Below, in pieces: positions 7,337 to 14,044 of a DNA stretch of 28,365 nucleotides (the first letter of the stretch is position 1; each line of letters opens with the position of its first letter). The stretch spans positions 1-28,365 of the forward strand of contig DVAB01000042.1 in NCBI GenBank assembly GCA_014189685.1, written 5' to 3'. Below the pieces are notes generated by a model. The model did no database searches. It was given only the letters and a program-made list of their open reading frames with translations, and had not been told where the DNA came from. The stretch comes from Candidatus Naiadarchaeum limnaeum (GTDB taxonomy: Archaea > Undinarchaeota > Undinarchaeia > Undinarchaeales > Naiadarchaeaceae). The position numbers and the translations under genes were made by a program.

Positions 7337-7939
7337 CTTTTCATGTGATGCCTTTAGAGCGCTTTGAAGTAATTCTTGTAGATTTCTATCCTCAAAAACA
7401 CGCCTGTAATCTTCTTCTATTTTAAGTAAGGCAGAAACAATATGAACTGCTTTTTCACCATGTTCTTGAACAATTTTTTCAAACTCTGTTAACTGTTCTT
7501 TTGCATCCTCAATCCATTTCGTTATAATGGATTTGATTTTATTGAAGTCATCCGGATATGTTAAATCGGAGATTCTGTATTTTCCGACTTCTGAGGCAAG
7601 CATCTTTGGAATAAAAAGTGATCCCATAAACCCAATTTCTCCGTGTTCATGATAAGCTACAAGTGCTATCTCAATCCTATCCATAATGATAAAAATTTCG
7701 CCCACCCTATTTACTATTAGATCAAACCCTTCAGGGCGCCCAAGTCTCAGAAGAAGCTTAACAGGAGGGCTTTCCAGCGGAACTTTTCTTCCAGTATAGT
7801 CAGCGAGCATTGCTCTTTTTAGTGCCGCAGCCTTTCTTTCCGCTTCCTCAAAATTTCTCCAGTCCTTTCCTCTTTGGTCCTCGCTTTTTCTTTTTTTAAA
7901 TCTTCTTAATGCATCTTTTATCTTTTTTGGAACACTCAT
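7328..7939 (-). CDS. Hypothetical protein, 203 residues
   Basis: Unrecognised. The N-terminus (residues 1-45) is highly basic and probably helical (KDALRRFKKRKSEDQRGKDW), resembling a nucleic-acid or ribosome-binding tail. The centre (55-110) looks mixed alpha/beta (PPVKLLLRLGRPEGFDLIVN, then EIFIIMDRIEIALVAY). The C-terminal 90 residues are long helices rich in Glu and Lys (WIEDAKEQLTEFEKIVQEHG; LLKIEEDYRRVFEDRNLQEL), probably a coiled coil. No signal or membrane segment is present. Its ATG at 7939 is about 28 nt from a minus-strand TATA-like box, and the gene is divergent from nnrD. The 3' end overlaps nadK by 9 bp. Confidence 0.72.
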   Translation of the reverse strand: MSVPKKIKDALRRFKKRKSEDQRGKDWRNFEEAERKAAALKRAMLADYTGRKVPLESPPVKLLLRLGRPEGFDLIVNRVGEIFIIMDRIEIALVAYHEHGEIGFMGSLFIPKMLASEVGKYRISDLTYPDDFNKIKSIITKWIEDAKEQLTEFEKIVQEHGEKAVHIVSALLKIEEDYRRVFEDRNLQELLQSALKASHEKLD

Positions 7940-7943
7940 GAGT

Positions 7944-7970
7944 GTATTTATATTAGTTTAGCTCTATAAA
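7944..7970. promoter_or_regulatory. Divergent leaderless promoters for nnrD and the 203-residue gene
   Basis: GTATTTATATTAG (7944-7956) is centred about 28 nt before the nnrD ATG at 7978. TTTTATAG on the minus strand (about 7965-7971) is centred about 28 nt from the ATG at 7939. The whole intergenic space is only 38 bp, so each box lies close to the opposite gene's transcription start. Confidence 0.5.
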
Positions 7971-7977
7971 ATTTCCT

Positions 7978-8787
7978 ATGGCTCTTTTAAAAAGGCACAA
8001 AGATTCCCACAAAGGCGATAATGGAGTTGTTCTAGTTGTTGGCGGGAGCGAGATTTATTCAGGAGCGCCAGCTTTTACAAGTTTGGCAGCTTATAGAACA
8101 GGGGTTGATATTGTTTACACAGCCACGCCGCGCAGGGCAGCAGATATTGTTGCAACTTTTTCTCCGGAAATGATTACCATTCCCTTACTGGGGAAATTCC
8201 TGGATAAGATGCACATTCCTGTAATTGAGGAATATTTGGAAAAAGTAGATGTTCTGGCAATAGGGCCTGGACTGGGAACTGAAAAATATACAATGCAAGC
8301 CTGCCGCGATATTATATCAAAGTGCAATGTTCCTATGGTCATAGATGCAGATGCACTGAAAGCTCTTGCAGGGAATTTAAAAATTTTAAAAAACAAGGAA
8401 TGCGTTTTAACCCCGCACAGAGGGGAATTTGAAATAATTTCAGGCGGGCAAAAAGCTGTTGAGGAAAACGTGCGCAAATTTACAGCAGGGTTAAGCGAGA
8501 AAAATATTGTAACTGTTTTAAAAGCGCCTGTTGATATAATAACAGACGGCCATAGAATAAAAAAGAATACAACAGGAAATCCGGGAATGACAATTGGCGG
8601 AACAGGAGATACCTTAACTGGAATTGTTGCTGCTTTAATTGCACAGAAAGTCAATTTGTTTGATGCTGCTTGTAATGCTGCTTTCATAAATGGCAAGGCT
8701 GGCGATCTTTGCTTTTCGGAAAAAGGCTGTGGCTTGATAACATCTGATATTATAGAAAAGATTCCGGAAATAATAAAGAATCTATAA
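7978..8787 (+). CDS. nnrD: ADP-dependent NAD(P)H-hydrate dehydratase, single-domain
   Basis: A 269-residue enzyme of the ribokinase-like YjeF C-terminal family. It repairs hydrated NADH/NADPH (NADHX), in archaea and bacteria using ADP. Family signatures are HKGDNGVVLVVGGSEIYSGA at the N-terminus (residues 11-30), AIGPGLGT (94-101), VIDADALKAL (121-130), LTPHRGEF (144-151) and NPGMTIGGTGDTLTG (201-215) with the catalytic-type Asp211. Many homologues are fused to the NnrE epimerase domain; here the kinase-like half stands alone and no epimerase gene is in the window. It is convergent with the glycosyltransferase gene, with 1 bp between stops. Confidence 0.93.
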   Translation: MALLKRHKDSHKGDNGVVLVVGGSEIYSGAPAFTSLAAYRTGVDIVYTATPRRAADIVATFSPEMITIPLLGKFLDKMHIPVIEEYLEKVDVLAIGPGLGTEKYTMQACRDIISKCNVPMVIDADALKALAGNLKILKNKECVLTPHRGEFEIISGGQKAVEENVRKFTAGLSEKNIVTVLKAPVDIITDGHRIKKNTTGNPGMTIGGTGDTLTGIVAALIAQKVNLFDAACNAAFINGKAGDLCFSEKGCGLITSDIIEKIPEIIKNL

Positions 8788-8788
8788 T

Positions 8789-9940
8789 TTATCGTGTGCC
8801 CCATTCAGTATTATTTAGTGTCAGAATAGCTGCTGGTAATGACCAGAACACAAAAAGTTCGTATAGATATGCGTAGAGTATGCTTTGCAATCCAAATTTT
8901 ACACCACGCTCAACAAACAGAGCAATATTGTGCACAAATGCCATTATGGTAACAATAATAAAGTAAGGCAAAATTAATATCGGGTAGAGAAAGATAAATG
9001 CCCAAGCCATCAGGCGCATGACTATGGAATTATAAGTCATGTAAGCTGTGTAGAGAGTATCAAAAGTGAGCATTTTTGAAATTTTCCACATAAACTTTGC
9101 GGCATAAAGAGTTTCTCGAATGTAGGATTTGCGCCATCTCATCTGCTGCTTAAATAACTGAAAAAGTTTTTCAGGAGCATGAGTTAGTGCAACAGCACTA
9201 TCGACATAAAAAACTTTATATCCCTGCTCTAAAACAAGATTTGTCAAATGCCTATCATCGCCATACTGCTGAACCTTTCCTAAAAATTTTTGGTTTAAGA
9301 AACTTTCAATTTTTGGAAGTATTATTGATTTTCTAAAAGCTGCCAAAACACCGCTTGCAACAGGCACAACACCAGTATAATTCATGCTCCTGCGTTCAAC
9401 ATTGAAAGCATAGTAATATCTTGCAGCTATGAGTTTGCCAAGCCACTTGCCCTGATTTAAAACTGTTGCATTCCCCGTAGTTGCTCCCATTTTGGGATTT
9501 GAAAATGGCTTGATTAACTCCTCGATTGCATTTGGTTTAAGCACTGTATCGCTATCAACAAAAGCAATAATATCGCCGCTTGCCCGCTTAACCCCTGTGG
9601 CCATTGCCACTCTTTTTCCCATATTTTTCTTAAACTTAACATATGAAAATTTATAAGCGTGCTGGAGTTGCTCTAAAATATCTGCGGTTCTCCTATTGCT
9701 GCCGTCGTTTATGACCAGCAGCTCTATATTCCTAGTCTGCCTTAAAATAGATTCTATGGATTGCTTTAAGAGCTTTGGAATTTCATTATAAACAGGGACA
9801 ATAACTGAAACATTTTGATCCTTAGGAAAGTTTTTTTTATATTTCTTTTGTCTAGAAAGGAAATTAAAGAAGTACCTATACCACACATAGCCGATTGCTG
9901 CAAATGTATATATGGTAATATAGAGCGCTACCGCATTCAT
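8789..9940 (-). CDS. Membrane glycosyltransferase family 2, processive synthase type
   Basis: A 383-residue membrane enzyme resembling hyaluronan and chitin synthases (NodC/HAS group). Residues 1-24 form a first membrane helix. The GT-A domain carries SVIVPVYNE (45-53), VINDGSNRRTADIL, the metal-binding DSD (129-131), GDDRHLTN (227-234) with the acid/base region, and QQMRW (265-269), the Q-x-x-R-W motif of processive enzymes. Several hydrophobic helices follow (about 295-375), and the chain ends in WGTR. It likely polymerises and exports a polysaccharide from nucleotide sugars at the cytoplasmic membrane; the sugar cannot be read from sequence. It is the last gene of a minus-strand cluster, 5 bp after the small Gly-rich protein, so co-expression is likely. 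Confidence 0.9.
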   Translation of the reverse strand: MNAVALYITIYTFAAIGYVWYRYFFNFLSRQKKYKKNFPKDQNVSVIVPVYNEIPKLLKQSIESILRQTRNIELLVINDGSNRRTADILEQLQHAYKFSYVKFKKNMGKRVAMATGVKRASGDIIAFVDSDTVLKPNAIEELIKPFSNPKMGATTGNATVLNQGKWLGKLIAARYYYAFNVERRSMNYTGVVPVASGVLAAFRKSIILPKIESFLNQKFLGKVQQYGDDRHLTNLVLEQGYKVFYVDSAVALTHAPEKLFQLFKQQMRWRKSYIRETLYAAKFMWKISKMLTFDTLYTAYMTYNSIVMRLMAWAFIFLYPILILPYFIIVTIMAFVHNIALFVERGVKFGLQSILYAYLYELFVFWSLPAAILTLNNTEWGTR

Positions 9941-9945
9941 ATAAT

Positions 9946-10287
9946 TTAACTAACAGAGCCGCCTCCGCCTCCCCCGCCTATTGCACCGCCTAGAATAAAG
10001 TTTGGAATTAGACTTACCGAAGATAGTGTTTTATTTGAAGGCTGTGTTGCTGGAGCAGGGGTAGATACTGGCAAAGTTGGTGTTGCTGGAGTTGCAGGGG
10101 TTCCAGTAATTTCTGGAGTAGGTGCTGGGGCTGCTATTAGCGCACCGGTTGGAGCGGCACTAAATTTATTTGTTGTTGCAAAGATCACTATTAGAAGTAT
10201 TACTGCTACCGTTACTGCTCCAAACGTAACATATTTCCCATATTTCGGCTTGATCAAAGTTGTTTTTTGTTCTTCTGCGTAGTCCAT
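9946..10287 (-). CDS. Small single-pass surface protein with Pro/Thr stalk and Gly-rich end
   Basis: A 113-residue protein of no known family. A short basic cytoplasmic N-terminus (residues 1-18) is followed by one membrane helix (about 20-40), then an Ala/Pro/Thr-rich stalk (45-85, repeats such as GTPATPATPTLPVSTPAPAT) suited to O-glycosylation. It ends in a hydrophobic SVSLIPNFILGGAIGG segment and a run of seven Gly before SVS. There is no signal peptidase site, so it should be a type II membrane protein with the stalk outside. The glycosyltransferase gene follows after 5 bp, and the cupredoxin gene precedes it by 50 bp. It could be an acceptor or anchor for the polysaccharide; this is speculation. 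Confidence 0.75.
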   Translation of the reverse strand: MDYAEEQKTTLIKPKYGKYVTFGAVTVAVILLIVIFATTNKFSAAPTGALIAAPAPTPEITGTPATPATPTLPVSTPAPATQPSNKTLSSVSLIPNFILGGAIGGGGGGGSVS

Positions 10288-10324
10288 TTTAGTTTTTTTA
10301 ATCTCCTTAAAAGAGGCGTAACCA

Positions 10325-10335
10325 CTTATTTAAAC
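10325..10335 (-). promoter_or_regulatory. Possible internal TATA-like box ahead of the Gly-rich gene
   Basis: On the minus strand this reads GTTTAAATAAG, predicting a start near 10303 and a short leader before the ATG at 10287. It overlaps the end of the spacer after the cupredoxin gene, so the last two genes may have their own transcript in addition to read-through. Confidence 0.35.
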
Positions 10336-10337
10336 AT

Positions 10338-11474
10338 TCAGTAAGGAATTTCTCCCCCTGTTTGAATAACAATTCCAGCTGTTGCGCTGGTATTCTTTAA
10401 CAGATCCTTTACAAGCTTAGTTGCCTGCTCAATCTGCTCCTTGCTTGCAACTGTGATTTTTCCATCCATAGAGGGCTGGTGCAGTGTGCATTCATATTCT
10501 ATAATTCCCGGGTTCGATGTTACTGTCCATTCAAAAGTCTGTCCTGCCTCAAGCCTTCTGTCAATTCCTAGTGATTTTAAGGTTACAGTATGCGCCCAGT
10601 TATCCTTATTAGCCCATACGATTTTATCCCCTTTTGAAACCGCAAGTATGCTCGGTACAAAGTTGTTGTTCCTTAGCTCAATAGTTTTTACAGAAGCTTT
10701 CACAGCTTGCTCTGCTTTCTCAATTGCTTTTCCAATTATTGCTTTTGAAGCAGCAAGCGCCTTTATAGCATCCCCGTGCGTTTTCACAATTTCAGAGACT
10801 TTCTGCCCTATAGCATAGCCTTGAGTGCCTTCAACATTTTTGTATTCTTGGATAAGTGATTTTACTTCAGCAACCATTTCTTTTGTGACTATTAATTTTG
10901 GATTAACCCCAGTTGCCTTTACATCTGCTTGATCAGTTGCATCGGCATTTTCTTTCTGCGCAAATTTTTTTATCTCTGAACTATCATCATAAGCATATAC
11001 AGGTATTGTATCGCTAGTAGTTATTGGCTCTTTTCCACTTGCAACTAATGCTTTCTTTTTCAACTGTGTTTTAAACTTCTCATAAACTTGGATTGAGGTT
11101 TGTTGTCTTGTTTTTCCTCCAACAATAGTTACTTTTAATCCAGCAGCTTCTAAATCGGATTTGTATTTCTCAGGAACAGCAGAGTTTCCTCCAACAACAA
11201 TTACTTCTGTTGGAGAAAGAGCTTTTATTCTATCAAAAACAACTTTCTGGAATTGCCCCCAGTTTGTGCTTATAACGGCCAAATTAATATCAGAAGCAAC
11301 AGAGAGAGCTAGTGCCAAATCTGCTTCATTATTTGAAACTAAAATTAGTTTGTCAACCTCAGTAGGAGTTGATGTTGGCTTCTTTATTGTACTCGGAGAT
11401 TGAGCAAATGCTGCGACGCTTCCAACTATAAGGAAAGCCAGTGCAAATTTTATTATTGTTTCAGTTATTTTCAT
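10338..11474 (-). CDS. Exported cupredoxin with a cell-wall-binding-like domain
   Basis: A 378-residue exported protein with two modules. Residues 1-24 are a signal peptide ending AAFAQ. Residues 40-165 resemble one or two cell-wall-binding repeat 2 units (VDKLILVSNNEADLALALSV; EVIVVGGNSAVPEKYKSDLE; VTIVGG), the repeat also found on archaeal surface proteins. A helical stretch (195-262) links to a plastocyanin-like domain (263-344) with an intact type 1 copper site: His295 (NWAHTV), then Cys329, His332 and Met336 in CTLHQPSM. It should therefore bind copper and carry electrons or handle copper outside the cell, tethered by the wall-binding module. A minus-strand TATA-like box at 11551-11560 predicts a leader of about 55 nt that contains a hairpin. 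It begins the cupredoxin / Gly-rich / glycosyltransferase cluster. Confidence 0.86.
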   Translation of the reverse strand: MKITETIIKFALAFLIVGSVAAFAQSPSTIKKPTSTPTEVDKLILVSNNEADLALALSVASDINLAVISTNWGQFQKVVFDRIKALSPTEVIVVGGNSAVPEKYKSDLEAAGLKVTIVGGKTRQQTSIQVYEKFKTQLKKKALVASGKEPITTSDTIPVYAYDDSSEIKKFAQKENADATDQADVKATGVNPKLIVTKEMVAEVKSLIQEYKNVEGTQGYAIGQKVSEIVKTHGDAIKALAASKAIIGKAIEKAEQAVKASVKTIELRNNNFVPSILAVSKGDKIVWANKDNWAHTVTLKSLGIDRRLEAGQTFEWTVTSNPGIIEYECTLHQPSMDGKITVASKEQIEQATKLVKDLLKNTSATAGIVIQTGGEIPY

Positions 11475-11500
11475 CTTTGAGCGTTAGCGAGAAGATGAGA

Positions 11501-11515
11501 GGAAGCTATGCTTCC
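11501..11515. repeat. Perfect hairpin in the cupredoxin leader
   Basis: GGAAGC-TAT-GCTTCC, a 6-bp stem with a 3-nt loop, lies in the predicted 5' leader of the cupredoxin mRNA (minus strand), about 27 nt before the ATG. It is of the same design as the paired hairpins at 1816-1858 and could affect translation or mRNA stability. Confidence 0.55.
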
Positions 11516-11550
11516 GAATCATTTTCCTGACATTTTATCTAGAATGAACA

Positions 11551-11560
11551 CTATAAAAGA
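11551..11560 (-). promoter_or_regulatory. TATA-like box for the cupredoxin cluster
   Basis: TCTTTTATAG on the minus strand predicts a start near 11529 and hence an untranslated leader of about 55 nt. This is unlike most genes here, which look leaderless. Confidence 0.4.
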
Positions 11561-11584
11561 TTTGCGGTGAACAGAATTGAACAA

Positions 11585-11596
11585 CTATTAAATATA
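11585..11596 (+). promoter_or_regulatory. TATA-like box for the 237-residue membrane gene
   Basis: CTATTAAATATA is centred about 29 nt before the ATG at 11620, consistent with a leaderless mRNA. Confidence 0.45.
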
Positions 11597-11619
11597 CCTG
11601 CGAACTTATAAACATTAAT

Positions 11620-12333
11620 ATGGGCGTTCCAATCCCGAAATTTGTAAAGCAAATTTATTGGAGATTCAAGGAAAAGTTTCAAGCTGACCCGAGAAGGCTC
11701 GAAACACTAAAAAAGCTTGATCTCATAGCTGTTGGTTTTGCAAAACGATTAGAAAAGGGAGATATAAAAAGCGCATTTAGGATTTTAGAGAATCAACTAG
11801 GTGAGCCAGCAGCTGCTTTTTTGCATATCTACGAATTAAGGGTGGCAGCAGCCAAAAATGATGGTGAGGGGATGCTAGAGGCACTTGCGAAAAACTTAGA
11901 ACAGGCTGGCGCGCACGAAGAAGCAAGATTTTTGCGCAACAGACGTATTTCGCCAGAGGAAAGGCTTAAGAAAGTGGCTGAACGGGCAGAACAAATTAGA
12001 AAACAGTTAAAAAAAATTCCAGAGTACTCAGAAATTTTTCAAGAGCATATATCTTACGAAGTCGAATCTTTTCAGAGAGCAGGACATATAGGATTTTCTG
12101 TACTTACGATAAGCTATATAAGTGGTATTTTTTATGCGTCTTTTGCTAAATTGCAATCTGTTACCTCGGGACGCATAGTTAAATCTACCGAAGAGCTTAA
12201 CAGAATTTTAGAAGGGAAACTAGCGGAAGCAGATCCGACCGGCGGAGTTGTAATTGCGCTTACATTAATAACAGTCGCAGTTGTTGGATTACTATATTTT
12301 AAATCAAGAAAAATTTCAAAGCGATGGGGCTAG
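11620..12333 (+). CDS. Membrane protein with helical cytoplasmic domain, unknown function
   Basis: A 237-residue protein I do not recognise. Residues 1-145 are basic and helical, with a possible helical-repeat feel (LEKGDIKSAFRILENQLGEP; LHIYELRVAAAKNDGEGMLE; LAKNLEQAGAHEEARFLRNR), as in TPR-like folds. A moderately hydrophobic stretch (about 153-172) and a clear transmembrane helix (208-226, VVIALTLITVAVVGLLYF) follow, ending in a basic tail KSRKISKRWG. With both spans in the membrane, the N-terminal domain and tail would both be cytoplasmic. It is convergent with metG, overlapping it by 4 bp. The neighbourhood gives no firm clue to function. Confidence 0.75.
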   Translation: MGVPIPKFVKQIYWRFKEKFQADPRRLETLKKLDLIAVGFAKRLEKGDIKSAFRILENQLGEPAAAFLHIYELRVAAAKNDGEGMLEALAKNLEQAGAHEEARFLRNRRISPEERLKKVAERAEQIRKQLKKIPEYSEIFQEHISYEVESFQRAGHIGFSVLTISYISGIFYASFAKLQSVTSGRIVKSTEELNRILEGKLAEADPTGGVVIALTLITVAVVGLLYFKSRKISKRWG

Positions 12334-13934
12334 GTACTTTTGATTTCTATCTTTTGTATAATCGGCTTAATATGCAAAGCAATTTTCTGTCCAGCTTTTA
12401 CTTTTTCCTTTGCGCACTCCCATTTAAGCTCATCAAAAGCTCCTTTGTGCCCGAGTTGTGAATGAATTTTTAAAGCTGTCTCAGGCAGGAATGGGAGAAG
12501 CAAAATTGCTATCGCATGAACAAGATTTGCAGTAACATAGATTGTTGTTGCCTGAGTTTCCTTATTTTTCCACGGCTCCTTTTCGTTAAAATAAACGTTT
12601 CCTGCGCGTGCTAATTCCATTATTGCCTTTAAACCTTCCAAAAAGTTAAATTCCTCAATTTTTTGAGCAACTATTTTTTGCGTTTCTGCTATTTTTGCAA
12701 AAATTTTTTTGTCCTTTTCATCTAATTTTCTGGGTTTAGGAATAGTTTTGTAGAAAAATCTTTGAATAAAAGTCAAAGTTCTATGCACAAAATTCCCCAG
12801 AACATCTGAGAGCTCATTGTTTATGCGTGCCTCAAATTCTTTCCAGGAAAAATCCATGTCTGTCGCAAGAGGAGAGGTTATTGTTAAATAATATCTCAAA
12901 TAATCCGCAGGGTATTTCTTTAAAAAATCTGAGACCCATACAACCCAACCGCGCGAAGTACTCATCTTTTCCTTTTCCAAAGTAAGATACTCACCAGCGA
13001 TTATTGTATAAGGCAATTTGTATTTTCCATGCGCAATCAGCATTGCAGGCCAAAAGAGTGCGTGGTGGTAAATAATGTCTTTTCCAATAAAGTGAATTAT
13101 ATTTCCGTTTTTCCAATAGCTTAATCCATTTTTCTTATCCCACTCCTGTGTTGCGCTTATGTATCCAATCGGCGCATCCCACCAGACATACAAAACTTTG
13201 TTCTCTGCTTCAGGAAGAGGTACTTTCACCCCCCACTCCAAATCTCGAGTTATACACCAGTTTTGCAAATTTTCTGTCCAGCTAAGAGCATAATTTTTTA
13301 CATTGGTTGGCAGTTCTTTCCTGCTTAAAAATTTCTTTAGCTGCTCCTTAAACACTGTTAGCTTGAAAAACCAGTGCTTTGTACTTTTTAACTCAGGAAT
13401 GCTCCCGCATATTATACAATGTGGATTATCTAAAGTTCTTAAAGCCTGTGCACATTTTTCACAGTGATCCCCGCGCGCACCTTCAAAGCCGCAATTAGGG
13501 CAATTGCCTTCAACATATCTATCTGGCAAAAATCTTTTGTTGGTATTGCAGTAATACTGGTCAACATCCTGCGCATAGATATAGCCTTTTTTATGCGCCT
13601 CCAAAAAGAATTCCTGTGCGTTCTTATGATTTAATTTAGTTGAAGTCCGCGAAAAAATATCAAAATCAATTTCTAAATCCTTTAACTCCTGTTTCATTAT
13701 CTTATGATATTTTGTAGCAACTTCTAAAGGAGTGGTTTTTTCTTTCTCTGCTGTTAAAGTAATTGGGGTTCCATGCTCATCCGAACCGCAAATAAATGCA
13801 ACATCCTTTCCGTTCATCCGCAGATAGCGTACATAGATATCAGCTGGCAAGTAAGTTGACCTTATGTGGCCTGCATGCAAAGGCCCGTTTGCATAGGGCA
13901 GAGCACATGTAACAAGAATTTTTTCTTTTGGCAT
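12330..13934 (-). CDS. metG: Methionyl-tRNA synthetase
   Basis: A 534-residue class I aminoacyl-tRNA synthetase that charges tRNA-Met. It shows the HIGH-type motif HAGH (20-23, in PLHAGHIRS), the zinc knuckle region with Cys pairs at 145/148, 158/161 and 173/176, the active-site YVWWDAPIGYISATQEW region (249-265) and KMSTS (323-327). The helical anticodon-binding domain follows. The separate C-terminal EMAP/Trbp111-type tRNA-binding domain present in many longer MetRS proteins is absent, which is common for shorter archaeal forms. A TATA-like box at 13954-13962 gives a leaderless transcript. The 3' end overlaps the preceding convergent gene by 4 bp. Confidence 0.97.
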   Translation of the reverse strand: MPKEKILVTCALPYANGPLHAGHIRSTYLPADIYVRYLRMNGKDVAFICGSDEHGTPITLTAEKEKTTPLEVATKYHKIMKQELKDLEIDFDIFSRTSTKLNHKNAQEFFLEAHKKGYIYAQDVDQYYCNTNKRFLPDRYVEGNCPNCGFEGARGDHCEKCAQALRTLDNPHCIICGSIPELKSTKHWFFKLTVFKEQLKKFLSRKELPTNVKNYALSWTENLQNWCITRDLEWGVKVPLPEAENKVLYVWWDAPIGYISATQEWDKKNGLSYWKNGNIIHFIGKDIIYHHALFWPAMLIAHGKYKLPYTIIAGEYLTLEKEKMSTSRGWVVWVSDFLKKYPADYLRYYLTITSPLATDMDFSWKEFEARINNELSDVLGNFVHRTLTFIQRFFYKTIPKPRKLDEKDKKIFAKIAETQKIVAQKIEEFNFLEGLKAIMELARAGNVYFNEKEPWKNKETQATTIYVTANLVHAIAILLLPFLPETALKIHSQLGHKGAFDELKWECAKEKVKAGQKIALHIKPIIQKIEIKST

Positions 13935-13953
13935 AGCGGCTTTTTGCTCTCTG

Positions 13954-13962
13954 CTATATTAA
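13954..13962 (-). promoter_or_regulatory. metG: TATA-like box for metG
   Basis: TTAATATAG on the minus strand is centred about 24-25 nt from the metG ATG at 13934. It directly abuts the 17-bp element at 13964-13980 that serves, or marks, the divergent gene at 14045. Confidence 0.45.
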
Positions 13963-13963
13963 T

Positions 13964-14044
13964 TGTTTTTGATTTTGAAAATCCCCTCCGAAGCAAATTA
14001 TAAGCTATATTTTTATATCACTGCGACCACTTAATAGTTCTAGA
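13964..14044 (+). promoter_or_regulatory. Duplicated upstream region, copy 1
   Basis: The 17-mer TGTTTTTGATTTTGAAA (13964-13980) starts 81 bp before the ATG at 14045. A TATA-like box TTTTTATATC (14010-14019) and the 18 bp directly before the ATG (14027-14044) follow. The same 17-mer occurs at 16414-16430, 88 bp before the next paralogous gene, and the last 18 bp agree at 14 positions. Confidence 0.6.
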
